The notes: generated by a model not told the origin, from the sequence alone. DNA of 64,000 nt from Polaribacter sargassicola (GCF_021991835.1 NZ_JAHDAU010000003.1:62001-126000), one strand, 5' to 3'; positions 52,594 to 61,482 are shown, counted from the stretch's first letter. Numbers and translations: made by a program.

Positions 52594-53217
52594 TTATTTT
52601 AAAATATATGCTTTTTTAATGTAATCTACTTTTGGGTAATTTTTCATTAAAAAAGCATTTCCATATTTATTTATAGAATCTTGCCTTCTACCTAATTTAT
52701 CTCCGTAACCATCATAAAACTTCAATATATTTTCTTGCCCAGCAATTACTTTTGCAATTACAGGAAACCCTTTTACATCAGAATACTCAATAGTATCTAA
52801 TCGGTTATTATCTTTTAAATTGATAAATATTTGGTTTGATCTTGTTCTTTTTCCGCCTCTAGCAAAAGAAATTGCCATAGAATCATTTTTTGCCAAAGCA
52901 GGCTCATCATCAATTCCTTTTCTCCAACTATTATTTATAATACTATCGTTATGAATACCAAATTGCGCAACAAACTCTGGCACAACTCTAAAAATAGCAA
53001 CATCTGTATAATAATTATGTTTTATCATTTGATATAACCTATCTACACCTTTAGGAGACCAAGGTCTTCTTGCAACAATATCAAAATTACCTTTTGTAGT
53101 TTCAAACCTTGCTTTAAAACTAATTGGTGCTTCTTCCTTTAACCATTTTTCTTTAAATTTAACTGTAGCACAAGAGTTTAACAAAACAAGACTTAGTAAT
53201 AAAATTATATTTTTCAT
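52594..53217 (-). CDS. Cyclophilin-type peptidylprolyl isomerase lipoprotein
   Basis: 207 aa. A lipoprotein signal (LLLSLVLLNSCATV, Cys16) is followed by a cyclophilin domain (about 35-190): FETTKGNFDIVARR, then FRVVPEFVAQFG and SFARGGKRTRSNQIFINL. The FRVVPEFVAQFG block replaces the usual FHRVI..FMIQGGD, so activity may be lower than in model cyclophilins. Envelope-anchored foldase. Its stop is 1 nt from the end of the convergent M1 gene. Its promoter overlaps a BlaI-type operator. Confidence 0.88.
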   Translation of the reverse strand: MKNIILLLSLVLLNSCATVKFKEKWLKEEAPISFKARFETTKGNFDIVARRPWSPKGVDRLYQMIKHNYYTDVAIFRVVPEFVAQFGIHNDSIINNSWRKGIDDEPALAKNDSMAISFARGGKRTRSNQIFINLKDNNRLDTIEYSDVKGFPVIAKVIAGQENILKFYDGYGDKLGRRQDSINKYGNAFLMKNYPKVDYIKKAYILK

Positions 53218-53242
53218 TGTTGATTTCTTTACGATATTGAAA

Positions 53243-53250
53243 CAAATGTA
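53243..53250 (-). promoter_or_regulatory. -7 promoter element for the cyclophilin gene
   Basis: The reverse strand reads TACATTTG, a perfect match 25 nt upstream of the ATG at 53217, inside operator site 1. Confidence 0.55.
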
Positions 53251-53304
53251 GACAAAATATCTATTTATTTTAACTCTACATTTGTAGAATATAATTTTTT
53301 ATTC

Positions 53305-53312
53305 TATGTTTG
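53305..53312 (+). promoter_or_regulatory. -7 promoter element for the blaI/M56 operon
   Basis: TATGTTTG matches TAnnTTTG perfectly, 21 nt before the ATG at 53334, inside operator site 3. TACATTTG in site 2 (53277-53284) is a second candidate. Confidence 0.55.
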
Positions 53313-53333
53313 TAGAGTAAAAAATAAGAAATC

Positions 53334-53705
53334 ATGCAATTATCTAAAACCGAAGAACAATTAATGCAATATTTATGGAAACGTAAAAAAGCATTTTTAA
53401 AAGAATTATTAGAAGATTTTCCGGAACCAAAACCTGCAACTACTACAGTTGCTACTTTGTTAAAAAGGATTTCAGATAAAGGTTTTATTGATTATAAATT
53501 GTTTGGTAAATCGAGAGAATATTATCCAATAATTAAAAAGACAGACTATTTTTCTAATCACGTAAACGGATTGATAAAAAACTTTTTCAATAACTCTGCC
53601 AGCCAGTTTGCTTCTTTTTTTACGGAAGAAACAAATTTATCTACAGAAGAATTAGAAGAATTGAAAAAAGTAATTGATTCGCAAATTAAAAAGCAGCAAA
53701 AATGA
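53334..53705 (+). CDS. BlaI/MecI/CopY-family transcriptional repressor
   Basis: 123 aa. A winged-helix DNA-binding domain (about 1-75: KTEEQLMQYLWKRKKAFLKELLEDF, recognition helix PATTTVATLLKRISDKGFI) is followed by a C-terminal dimerisation helix (about 85-120). Members repress until the partner M56 sensor protease triggers their cleavage. The partner is the next gene, whose ATG overlaps this stop by 4 nt (ATGA), implying translational coupling. Operators lie in its own promoter. Confidence 0.92.
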   Translation: MQLSKTEEQLMQYLWKRKKAFLKELLEDFPEPKPATTTVATLLKRISDKGFIDYKLFGKSREYYPIIKKTDYFSNHVNGLIKNFFNNSASQFASFFTEETNLSTEELEELKKVIDSQIKKQQK

Positions 53706-55807
53706 TTATCTATTTACTAAAATCTACAACTTGTTTGGCTTTACTTTTAGCTTTCTATCATCTAGTTTTAGAAAGAGAAAAAATGCACAATTTTAACCGT
53801 ATTTATTTATTAAGCAGTATATTATTTTCTTTTTTAGCACCTTTATATATCATTTATATTGATGTTCCTCCTATTGTTTTACAAACAATAGAAACTACTT
53901 CTGAATTTATGATATCAGAAGATTATCCAACAGAAATTATCATAGAAAAATCTATTGATTATACACAAGTATTTCTAGGTTTTTACGCTTTTGTTTCATT
54001 TCTATTATTAATAAGATTTGGTAAAAACTTAGTCAATATTCTTAATAAAGTTAGAGAAAACACAAAAATTACGTATCAAAATTCTAAACTTGTTTTGGTT
54101 GATGATAAAATACAACCACATACTTTTTGGAACTACATTTTTATCAATAAAGAAGATTATAGATATCAAAAAATTGAGCAAGAATTATTTACGCACGAAC
54201 TAACGCATGTAACTCAAAAACATACATTAGACATCTTGATTATAGAGATCATTCAGATTGTTTTCTGGATAAACCCATTCTTTATTTTGTTAAAAAAAGC
54301 GATGAAATTAAATCATGAATTTTTAGCAGATGATACCGTAATCAATCAACATAAAAACACATTTCAATATCAGTATTTATTACTAAATAAAGCTGCTTGG
54401 AAAAACGACTATTACTTGGCCAGTAATTTGAATTATTCATTAACTAAAAAAAGATTAAAAATGATGACAACACAAAGTTCACAGACACAAATCTTGTTAA
54501 AAAAACTGGCGGTAATTCCGTTATTAGCAGGGTTTGTTTTCCTCTTTGCAAAAAGAGTTGAAGCACGAGAGGTTATTAAAATTACTGAAGATCCAATACA
54601 AACTATTGTAGAAGAAGATTCTTCTATAAGAAAAGTATTGTCAAATTCAGAAATGAATGAATATGTACTTTTGATTAAGAAAGAAGGAGTGTTAATAATA
54701 CAAAATCAATCAACAAATATCAATAATTTAAAAAAAGTAATTGATGCTGAAATTAATAATATTGAAAATGCTCATATTATTTTAGAAGCAGCTCCAAAAG
54801 CTAATCTAAATTATGATCTTGTTAATGATATTAAAAATGAATTAAGAAAGTCTGGCATTTATAAGATTAGTTTTAAAAATTTTACGCTATCACCAAAACC
54901 TCATAAAGTTTTATTAAAAAAGCAAACTCCATTAAAAGGAAAGTTACCTAATGATAAAATAGTAGAAATAATTGAAGTACTTGAGGAAGCTCCAAAAAAA
55001 GAATATATAGATTCCCCAATAGGTACAAGTTCTAAACAAAGCGTAAGTGATGTTACGTTAAAATTAGAGGATATCAATAAACTCTTTTTAAAAATAAATA
55101 ATCCTGATTTAGAAGAATACAACAAGTTAGCAAAAAAATATAATCAAATACCCCTTCAAAAACGCATCATTAAACTAAAAGATTTAAATACGTTAGAAAG
55201 CTTATATAAAAAGTTATCTAAAGAAGAGAAAATGAACGCTCAGCCATTCCCTAACATTTATTTTCCAAATAAAGAAATACCTCAACAAAACCCGAAATTT
55301 CATAAAGACTGGTTTATCACCATTGATGGTCAAAAATATTACTACACTTTTGATAAAGATGAAAGAGTTGCCAGATATTACAAAAACGGAAAATTAGCAA
55401 ATCTTGATATTGTTGAAGAATACAAAAAGAAGCATAAAATATTTGAAAACCTAAAAGCAACTGGTAAACATTATGTCTTTAAACCAAAAAACGAACAAAA
55501 AGAAATTGATAGAGAATTTTCTGATTTAGGTGGTATGTATTTTAGAATGCCAAGAGTAGATAAAAACAAAGTTCCTTACCCAGATAATCCTATTAAACCT
55601 TATGTTAGACTTAAAAAAGGAGATAAAATTTGGTATAAAAAACTTGATGAGTTAACAGAAGAGGAAAAACTATTACTTCCGCCTCCACCACCAATGCCAA
55701 ATGCATCTGAAAAAGAAATTCTAAAAGCGAAAAAAGCTTATAGTGATTGGAAAAAGAGAACTGGTAATGATTTACCAGTTCCTCCAAAACCTACAAAAAA
55801 TAAATAA
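53702..55807 (+). CDS. BlaR1-like M56 metallopeptidase with an ExbD/TolR-like domain
   Basis: 701 aa. Membrane helices (about 3-20, 32-53, 90-106, 176-195, 268-284) hold the M56 domain with zinc motif HELTH (165-169) and a further HEFLADD (Glu206). The periplasmic part starts with an ExbD/TolR-type module (319-392: EYVLLIKKEGVLIIQNQ, then AHIILEAAPKA and LRKSGIYKISF). The rest is a long tail with Pro-rich end. It should cleave or inactivate the BlaI-like repressor on sensing an envelope signal. No beta-lactam-binding domain was seen. Confidence 0.87.
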   Translation: MIIYLLKSTTCLALLLAFYHLVLEREKMHNFNRIYLLSSILFSFLAPLYIIYIDVPPIVLQTIETTSEFMISEDYPTEIIIEKSIDYTQVFLGFYAFVSFLLLIRFGKNLVNILNKVRENTKITYQNSKLVLVDDKIQPHTFWNYIFINKEDYRYQKIEQELFTHELTHVTQKHTLDILIIEIIQIVFWINPFFILLKKAMKLNHEFLADDTVINQHKNTFQYQYLLLNKAAWKNDYYLASNLNYSLTKKRLKMMTTQSSQTQILLKKLAVIPLLAGFVFLFAKRVEAREVIKITEDPIQTIVEEDSSIRKVLSNSEMNEYVLLIKKEGVLIIQNQSTNINNLKKVIDAEINNIENAHIILEAAPKANLNYDLVNDIKNELRKSGIYKISFKNFTLSPKPHKVLLKKQTPLKGKLPNDKIVEIIEVLEEAPKKEYIDSPIGTSSKQSVSDVTLKLEDINKLFLKINNPDLEEYNKLAKKYNQIPLQKRIIKLKDLNTLESLYKKLSKEEKMNAQPFPNIYFPNKEIPQQNPKFHKDWFITIDGQKYYYTFDKDERVARYYKNGKLANLDIVEEYKKKHKIFENLKATGKHYVFKPKNEQKEIDREFSDLGGMYFRMPRVDKNKVPYPDNPIKPYVRLKKGDKIWYKKLDELTEEEKLLLPPPPPMPNASEKEILKAKKAYSDWKKRTGNDLPVPPKPTKNK

Positions 55808-55811
55808 TTAT

Positions 55812-55840
55812 AAAAAACCTCGAAATTTCGAGGTTTTTTT
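55812..55840 (+). terminator. Intrinsic terminator after the M56 gene
   Basis: AAAAAACCTCGAAA pairs with TTTCGAGGTTTTTT as one near-perfect palindrome, 5 nt after the M56 stop. Confidence 0.88.
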
Positions 55841-55893
55841 ATGTAACAAATTCACTTTTAAAACGTTGTATTTATACATTTAAATACAAAACC

Positions 55894-56994
55894 TTGCTTA
55901 AAAAATTCTTTATTACGTGTTCTGGTGTAGATAAAAATCTACTAAATAGTTGTTCTAACGGAGAACAAAACAAATATGTTGGTATTGGTGCAACAGTATT
56001 TTTTACTGCAGTTATGGCAACAATTGCGGGTAGTTATGCTTTGTTTACCGTGTTTGATAATATATACACTTCTATTTTCTTCGGTATTATTTGGGGATTG
56101 TTAATCTTTAATTTAGATCGTTTTATAGTAGCAACTATTAAAAAAAGAGATAATAAATGGAAAGAATTTTTACAAGCTTCTCCAAGAATTTTGTTAGCCA
56201 TAATTATTGCTATTGTAATTTCTAAACCTTTAGAGTTAAAATTGTTTGAAAAAGAAATTAATCAGGTTTTGTTAACGGAAAAAAACCAAATGACTTTTGA
56301 TAATAAAACCCAAATTGCAGCACAATTTATACCTGAAATTGCAAAAATAAATTCAGAAATTGATGCTTTAAAAGAGGAAATTACAACCAAAGAAACAGAA
56401 ACAAATACTTTGTACGAAACTTATATTGCAGAGGCAGAAGGAAGAAAAGGAACCAAATTATTAGGCAAAGGACCTGTTTATAAAGAAAAAAGAGAAAAAC
56501 ATGATGCTGCTTTAGCAGAATTAAAACAACTAAAAGAAACTAATTTAGAGAAAATAAAGGCAAAAGAATTGGCTATTACAGCATTACAAAAAGACCAAAA
56601 ATTATACGAAAGTAAAACACAACCAATTATATCTAATTTTGATGGTTTAATGGCAAGAGTTAATGCTCTAAGTAAATTACCTTGGTTACCATCTTTCTTT
56701 ATTTTTCTTCTCTTTTTAGCAATAGAAACTTCTCCTATTTTTGCCAAATTAATTTCACCAAAAGGCGAATATGATTTTAAATTAGAAGAACAAGAATCTG
56801 CTGTAAAAACTTGGGTAAAACAACAAGTTACTCAAAGAGAAGAAATGCTAAAAGCTGATATAAATATTAATAAAAAAGTATATGAAGATATTTCTACCGA
56901 AGAAGAAATATATGCTTATAAACAAAAAATGGCTCGTAATTTAATGAAATTACAAGCCGATTCTTTTTATAATAAACAACAAAAAATGTTGTAA
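55894..56994 (+). CDS. DUF4407 family membrane protein
   Basis: 366 aa. Two N-terminal helices pairs (about 28-50, 55-75, 95-112) start after LLKKFFITCSGVDKNLL, then a long charged coiled coil (about 125-240, EINSEIDALKEEITTKETETNTL) and another helix (about 260-278, LPWLPSFFIFLLFLAI). The start is TTG, as no nearby ATG is in frame. DUF4407 proteins are inner-membrane proteins of unknown function, common in Bacteroidota and some Actinobacteria. It is monocistronic, followed by a GC-rich repeat element. Confidence 0.82.
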   Translation: MLKKFFITCSGVDKNLLNSCSNGEQNKYVGIGATVFFTAVMATIAGSYALFTVFDNIYTSIFFGIIWGLLIFNLDRFIVATIKKRDNKWKEFLQASPRILLAIIIAIVISKPLELKLFEKEINQVLLTEKNQMTFDNKTQIAAQFIPEIAKINSEIDALKEEITTKETETNTLYETYIAEAEGRKGTKLLGKGPVYKEKREKHDAALAELKQLKETNLEKIKAKELAITALQKDQKLYESKTQPIISNFDGLMARVNALSKLPWLPSFFIFLLFLAIETSPIFAKLISPKGEYDFKLEEQESAVKTWVKQQVTQREEMLKADININKKVYEDISTEEEIYAYKQKMARNLMKLQADSFYNKQQKML

Positions 56995-57015
56995 AATCTA
57001 TTTGTTGGCAAACAA

Positions 57016-57103
57016 GTGCGTTAGCGATTGCAGCATTTGTTTGAGCTCTTTTTTTTTTTGAAAAAAAGCGAGTGCGTAAAGCGCGACCTGAAAGGTAACG
57101 CCC
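57016..57103. repeat. GC-rich dispersed repeat between convergent genes, terminator-like
   Basis: The element begins with GCGTTA (57018-57023) and ends with its inverse TAACGC (57096-57101), bracketing an unusually GC-rich stretch plus an inner hairpin with a run of 11 T and a run of 7 A (GAGCTC...GAAAAAAAGCGAG). The ...GCGCGACCTGAAAGG... tail closely matches the palindromic repeats common in Flavobacteriaceae intergenic DNA. Between convergent genes it could end both transcripts. Confidence 0.7.
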
Positions 57104-57111
57104 AAATAACT

Positions 57112-57708
57112 TTACTCCTTTTCTGCCATTTTTTTAACGTAATCTGTAATAATTACAATTTGCGTTGGCCCAACTTTACCTTCTATATATTTTGCATTTT
57201 CATGATCTAAAGAAATTCTACGAACCGCAGTTCCTTGTTTTGCAACCATACTAGAGCCTTTTACTTTTAAATCTTTAATTAAAACCACAGAATCTCCGGC
57301 TTGTAAAATTGCTCCGTTTGCATCTCTATGAATTATTTTTTCGCTTTCATCTAAATGATCTCCAGATTCTTTTGCAAAACGTAAATCATCATCTTCTAAA
57401 TACATCATATCTAACAAATCTTGCGGCCAACCTTCTACTCTTAAACGAGACAACATACGCCAAGCAACAACTTTTACTCCTCTATGCTCAGACCACATAG
57501 AATCGTTTAAACAACGCCAATGGTTTGCATCTGTTTCTTCTGGGTTTTCTATTTGAGTAACACAAGTTTCGCAAGCCAATAAACTACCATCAACACCACC
57601 GCCACCAGTTATAGTTGGTTTTACTTCGTAAATTGATAAATTATTTGTGGATGCACATAATTCGCACTGATTACCACTTCTTGCTTCTAAATCTTGTTGT
57701 AAACTCAT
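57112..57708 (-). CDS. PhnA-domain protein
   Basis: 198 aa from the ATG at 57708. An upstream GTG start (57726) is rejected because it lies on the -7 element. The N-terminal Zn-ribbon-like part has NQCELCAS (about 13-20) and LACETCVTQ (about 44-52), and the C-terminal PhnA domain (about 115-198) contains DGDSVVL-like GDSVVLIKDLKVKGSS. PhnA family proteins are named from the phosphonate cluster but their function is not established; E. coli YjdM is a relative. No phosphonate genes lie nearby. Confidence 0.8.
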   Translation of the reverse strand: MSLQQDLEARSGNQCELCASTNNLSIYEVKPTITGGGGVDGSLLACETCVTQIENPEETDANHWRCLNDSMWSEHRGVKVVAWRMLSRLRVEGWPQDLLDMMYLEDDDLRFAKESGDHLDESEKIIHRDANGAILQAGDSVVLIKDLKVKGSSMVAKQGTAVRRISLDHENAKYIEGKVGPTQIVIITDYVKKMAEKE

Positions 57709-57725
57709 AATATATTTTTGTTTCA

Positions 57726-57733
57726 CAAAAGTA
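57726..57733 (-). promoter_or_regulatory. -7 promoter element for the PhnA-domain gene
   Basis: The reverse strand reads TACTTTTG, a perfect TAnnTTTG match 17 nt upstream of the ATG at 57708. It overlaps the alternative GTG and so decides the start. Confidence 0.6.
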
Positions 57734-57766
57734 CATTTTTAAAGTAAAACTCATTATTTTTATTGA

Positions 57767-58264
57767 GTGAAATTAGAAAGCGAAAGACTAATTATTAGAG
57801 ATTTTGAAATAAAAGATGCTGCATTTTATTTTGATTTATTTAACGACCCAGATTGGAAACGTTTTATAAATGATAAAAAATTAAAATCGGTTGCAGAAAC
57901 AGCTGAATTTCTTAAGAAAATGAGAGAGTCTAAATTAGAAGGACTTGGTTATTTTACTGTTATTTTAAAAGAAACTAATGAAGCTATTGGCGTTTCTACG
58001 GCGTTAAAAAGAGACAAGTTACAATTTGTAGATATTGGCTATGGTTTTTTACCAAAAGGAAGAGGAAAAGGCTATGCACAAGAGGCTACAAAATTAATTA
58101 TAGAATTTGTACATGATACATTTAAACAGGAAAAAGTACTAGCTTTTACAATGCCAGAAAATAAGAATTCACAAAAATTGTTACAAAAATTAGGTTTTAA
58201 ATTTATTGGCAATAAAGTTATTATTGAAAATAAAGAAGATGCTGTTTTTGAGTACCTTTTTTAA
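57767..58264 (+). CDS. GNAT-family N-acetyltransferase (RimJ/RimL-like)
   Basis: 165 aa. It opens KLESERLIIRDFEIKDAAFYFDLFNDPDW, the RimJ/RimL-type start. The acetyl-CoA loop is visible as GYGFLPKGRGKGYAQEATKLIIEFV (motif A, RGKGYA), then NKNSQKLLQKLGFKFIG (motif B). The substrate may be a ribosomal protein or a small amine; not determinable. It starts with GTG, no in-frame ATG being near. Its stop is 4 nt from the end of the convergent SelW-like gene. Confidence 0.87.
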   Translation: MKLESERLIIRDFEIKDAAFYFDLFNDPDWKRFINDKKLKSVAETAEFLKKMRESKLEGLGYFTVILKETNEAIGVSTALKRDKLQFVDIGYGFLPKGRGKGYAQEATKLIIEFVHDTFKQEKVLAFTMPENKNSQKLLQKLGFKFIGNKVIIENKEDAVFEYLF

Positions 58265-58268
58265 TAAA

Positions 58269-58544
58269 TTACTTTTTATCAGAATGCCCTAAATCTTTAT
58301 TAGGTGCAATTTTATCTCTTACTAATTGTTTTAATTCTTTTATTTCTGGAAATCCACCATTTTCTTTTCTACACCAAATTAATGCTTTATTTACATAAAT
58401 TTTAAAAACACCAACACCAGATGGTTTTAATGTTAATTCTGTGATTTCTGTTTCAAAAGTGGTTAATAATTCTTGCGCCATCCAAGAAGAACGCAACAAC
58501 CATCTACATTTTGGGCAATATTTTATAGTGATTTTAGTTTCCAT
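58269..58544 (-). CDS. SelT/SelW/SelH (Rdx)-family protein, Cys form
   Basis: 91 aa. A thioredoxin-like Rdx fold with the redox motif CPKC (10-13) in IKYCPKCRWLLRSSWMAQELL; the selenoprotein forms have CxxU, this has cysteine. The rest, FETEITELTLKPSGVGVFKIYVN and FPEIKELKQLVRDKI, matches the family. Function is poorly defined (oxidoreductase). Its start lies 3 nt after the adenine deaminase stop, so it is in that operon. Confidence 0.85.
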   Translation of the reverse strand: METKITIKYCPKCRWLLRSSWMAQELLTTFETEITELTLKPSGVGVFKIYVNKALIWCRKENGGFPEIKELKQLVRDKIAPNKDLGHSDKK

Positions 58545-58547
58545 TTT

Positions 58548-60167
58548 TTAAATTTCTAATGAAGTAAACTGAAACGTATTTCCGTTAAACAAACCTTTGT
58601 CAGACAGTTTTAAAGCAGGTATTACCAACAACGCCATAAAAGACAAACTCATATAAGGCGCACGTAATTTACTACCCATTTGTTTTGCCATTTTATCTAA
58701 TTCTGCATAAGCTTTACCAATTTCTTCTGCTGGTTTATCAGACATAATCCCAGCAACAGGTAAAGAAACTATTTTTTCTTCGGATGCATTTACAGCACAA
58801 ACTCCACCTCTATTTTCTATAATTAAATTTACAGCTTTGCAAATAGCTTCATCAGAAACTCCTACAGCAATAATGTTATGAGAATCGTGCCCAACAGAAC
58901 TTGCAATAGCACCTTCTTTTAATCCAAAATTTTTGATAAAAGCAATTGCGGGTTCATCATTTTTATAACGATTTACAACCGTCATTTTTAACACATCATT
59001 TTGAGTGTTAGAAACTAAATTTCCATCAACAATTAAAGACTGCGCTTCAATTTGATTGGTAACTAATTCGCCATCTAAAGCTTCTATAACTTTAATTTTT
59101 TCAGCCGATGATGCAAACCTAAAATCTGCAACTTCTTTTTTATTGGTGTTAAAATTATTTAATACTTCAAACGGAACAGACTTTACAAAAGAAACGCCAT
59201 TTTTTGCAACCAACTCTCCGTTAATATATGTTTCTAATACATTAAAATTTGTTAAATTATCTACTACAACAAAATCTGCAAAATCTCCTTTTTGTAAAAG
59301 ACCTACATCTAAATTGTAATGTTTTACAGGGTTTACACACGCTGCTTGTAATACTTTAAAAACATCAACTCCTTTGGCAACTGCTCTTTGGCATAATTGA
59401 TTGATGTGACCTAACAATAAATCATCTGGATGTTTATCATCAGAACAAAACATCATATTCTCAAAATACTCTGGCAATAAATTAATTAAAGCTTCAAAGT
59501 TTTTTGCGGCAGAACCTTCTCGGATAATAATTTTCATGCCTTTTTGTAACTTTTCTAAAGCTTCATCAAACGTAAAACATTCGTGATCTGTAGAAATTCC
59601 GGCAGCAATATATTTTGTAGCATCATCGCCTCTTACTCCTGGTGCATGACCATCAATAGGTTTGTTGTTATTTTTTGCATGCTGAATCTTCTTTAAAACC
59701 TCTGTATCATCAAACAAAACACCCGGATAATTCATCATTTCTGCTAAATATTTAATGTCTGGGTTTTCCATCATTACTTTAATATCATCTGCATCTATAA
59801 TTGCTCCGGCACTTTCAAAAGAGGTTGCTGGCACACAACTTGGCGCACCAAAATTAAATTTTAACGGAACTTTTTTTCCGTTTTCAATCATAAACTCAAC
59901 ACCTTTTACACCTAAAACATTCGCAATTTCATGCGGATCGGAAACTGTTGCAACGGTACCATGTTTTACAGCTATTTTTGCAAATTCTGACGGAACCAAC
60001 ATAGAGCTTTCTATATGAATATGCGCATCTATAAAACCTGGTAAAATATAGTTTTCTTGGTTGTGATTTGCTTCTCTGATTTCTAAAATCTTGTTGTTTT
60101 TTACCTCAACTTCACCTTTAAAAATTCGCTTATTTTTAATATCAACTATGTTTCCTTGTACAATCAT
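58548..60167 (-). CDS. ade: Adenine deaminase
   Basis: 539 aa. It converts adenine to hypoxanthine and ammonia in purine salvage. The amidohydrolase metal motif [17 protein letters not shown] lies near residue 48, then [16 protein letters not shown] (about 71-86), [27 protein letters not shown] (about 174-200) and [13 protein letters not shown] (about 241-253). The C-terminal [43 protein letters not shown] is diagnostic of Ade. It needs metal (Mn or Fe). It has a perfect -7 element 20 nt upstream of its ATG. Confidence 0.95.
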   Translation of the reverse strand: MIVQGNIVDIKNKRIFKGEVEVKNNKILEIREANHNQENYILPGFIDAHIHIESSMLVPSEFAKIAVKHGTVATVSDPHEIANVLGVKGVEFMIENGKKVPLKFNFGAPSCVPATSFESAGAIIDADDIKVMMENPDIKYLAEMMNYPGVLFDDTEVLKKIQHAKNNNKPIDGHAPGVRGDDATKYIAAGISTDHECFTFDEALEKLQKGMKIIIREGSAAKNFEALINLLPEYFENMMFCSDDKHPDDLLLGHINQLCQRAVAKGVDVFKVLQAACVNPVKHYNLDVGLLQKGDFADFVVVDNLTNFNVLETYINGELVAKNGVSFVKSVPFEVLNNFNTNKKEVADFRFASSAEKIKVIEALDGELVTNQIEAQSLIVDGNLVSNTQNDVLKMTVVNRYKNDEPAIAFIKNFGLKEGAIASSVGHDSHNIIAVGVSDEAICKAVNLIIENRGGVCAVNASEEKIVSLPVAGIMSDKPAEEIGKAYAELDKMAKQMGSKLRAPYMSLSFMALLVIPALKLSDKGLFNGNTFQFTSLEI

Positions 60168-60186
60168 TTGCTTTCTGTTTCTAGAA

Positions 60187-60194
60187 CAAATTTA
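60187..60194 (-). promoter_or_regulatory. -7 promoter element for ade
   Basis: The reverse strand reads TAAATTTG, a perfect match 19 nt upstream of the ATG at 60167. Confidence 0.58.
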
Positions 60195-60219
60195 CAAAGA
60201 ATTAAAGCGGATTTAAAGT

Positions 60220-60768
60220 TTATTTGGGATAGATTACTTGATGTAAAGGAATATCAAAATCGTTAGAATCTTCTATTTGATAAATAGGTTTAAAGAAGTT
60301 TAACCCTATAAATTGTGCATCGTCTTTACATTTTGATAAAAACCGATCGTAAAATCCTTTTCCGTAACCAACTCTGTAGTTTAATTGGTCTGAAATTAAT
60401 AACGGAACAAAAACCAAATCTAGTAATTTTTCATCTACTTGTTCTGCATTTACAGGTTCTGGAACTCCATATTTATTAAGTTCTAAAACGGTGTTTTCTT
60501 CTAAATAAAAATGAGTTAGTGTGTTGTTTTCTAAGTTAGATTTACTAACAACTATTTTAATATTTCTACTTCTAAAAAAACTTATAATTGGCTCTGTATC
60601 AATTTCTTTAAACTTTTTAAGTGATAAAAATATATGTACAACTCTAATACCTGTAAGATCTAAATCATAAATTTGTTGATAAATGCTATTCTGAAAATCA
60701 ATAATCTGATTTTCAGTTAAATTTTGTCTTTTTTGTTTGTATATTTTTCTAAGTTCTTGCTTTTTCAT
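60220..60768 (-). CDS. 5-formyltetrahydrofolate cyclo-ligase
   Basis: 182 aa, family-standard. It cyclises 5-formyl-THF to 5,10-methenyl-THF with ATP. The N-terminus KKQELRKIYKQKRQNLTENQI is typical, and the C-terminal LVFVPLLISDQLNYRVGYGKGFYDRFLSK block is the cyclo-ligase signature (GYGKGFYDR). Cytosolic. Preceded by a small DUF3781 gene at 17 nt on the same strand. Confidence 0.92.
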   Translation of the reverse strand: MKKQELRKIYKQKRQNLTENQIIDFQNSIYQQIYDLDLTGIRVVHIFLSLKKFKEIDTEPIISFFRSRNIKIVVSKSNLENNTLTHFYLEENTVLELNKYGVPEPVNAEQVDEKLLDLVFVPLLISDQLNYRVGYGKGFYDRFLSKCKDDAQFIGLNFFKPIYQIEDSNDFDIPLHQVIYPK

Positions 60769-60785
60769 TATTAATAAAATAACTT

Positions 60786-61049
60786 TTATTTTCTGATTTT
60801 ATCTACCGTAATAACTCTAAATGTATTCGAATTTATTGTAATTCTGATATTATCTTTTTTACTATAAATATAAAAGTTCTTTCCTTTTTTTGTGTAATTT
60901 TCTAAAGCAGTTTCTTCTAAAACATTTCTGATAAGATGCTCTATTTTATTCTTAGAAAAATTAGTTTTTAACTTCTTATTTATTCGTTGATACACTAATT
61001 CTGTATAACAATGTTTTTCTAAAATATTGTTTTTATTAAGGTTTATCAT
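60786..61049 (-). CDS. DUF3781 family protein
   Basis: 87 aa, small and basic. The sequence TELVYQRINKKLKTNFSKNKIEHLI followed by KKGKNFYIYSKKDNIRITINSNTFRVITVDK matches DUF3781, a small alpha/beta domain of unknown function found in Firmicutes and Bacteroidota. No signal or membrane segment. Co-oriented and closely spaced (9 nt) after the MmcQ/YjbR-type gene. Confidence 0.8.
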   Translation of the reverse strand: MINLNKNNILEKHCYTELVYQRINKKLKTNFSKNKIEHLIRNVLEETALENYTKKGKNFYIYSKKDNIRITINSNTFRVITVDKIRK

Positions 61050-61058
61050 TTTAAAAAT

Positions 61059-61427
61059 CTACAATTCTTCTAGCTCTTTTTGTAGTTTTTTAGTCAATCC
61101 TTTTACCACTAAATCGTAAGAATGGTTAATGAGTTCTATTACTAAGTCGTCAGAAACATCACTTGTATTTAAAAGAACGGTGTTCCAATGTTTTTTATTC
61201 ATGTGAAATCCGGCAGAAATCCCTTCAAATTCTTCACGCAATTCTATTGCTTTTTCTGGATTGCATTTTAGATTGACCTTTGCTTCTCCTTTTTCCCAAT
61301 TTGTTAAACCAGTTAATAAAAACATTTTGTTCATCACTTTAAAAACTAAGGTAGATTCATCAAAAGGAAAATGTTCTGTTACTCCTTTTTTGGCTATACA
61401 AAAATCTCTTAATTGTTCTATATGCAT
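61059..61427 (-). CDS. MmcQ/YjbR-family protein
   Basis: 122 aa, the CyaY-like fold called MmcQ/YjbR. The start MHIEQLRDFCIAKKGVTEHFPFD and core MFLLTGLTNWEKGEAKVNLKCNPEKAIELRE with GFHMNKKHWNTVLL are characteristic. Annotated as DNA-binding from fold similarity; direct evidence is limited. It starts a run of small genes upstream of the cyclo-ligase. Confidence 0.85.
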   Translation of the reverse strand: MHIEQLRDFCIAKKGVTEHFPFDESTLVFKVMNKMFLLTGLTNWEKGEAKVNLKCNPEKAIELREEFEGISAGFHMNKKHWNTVLLNTSDVSDDLVIELINHSYDLVVKGLTKKLQKELEEL

Positions 61428-61482
61428 AAACTCTAATTTTTAAATTGATTTTTTTTACAATATAAGAAGTATCTTTATCTAT

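Larger units (their letters stand above)
53240..53315. promoter_or_regulatory. BlaI-type operator cluster between ppiase and blaI/M56 genes
   Basis: Three related dyads. Site 1 AAACAAATGTAG (53240-53251) matches 10/12. Site 2 CTACATTTGTAG (53276-53287) is a perfect palindrome. Site 3 CTATGTTTGTAG (53304-53315) is a near-palindrome. BlaI/MecI proteins are known to bind TACA/TGTA dyads. Sites 1 and 3 each overlap a perfect -7 element of the flanking divergent genes, so BlaI binding would block both. Confidence 0.7.
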
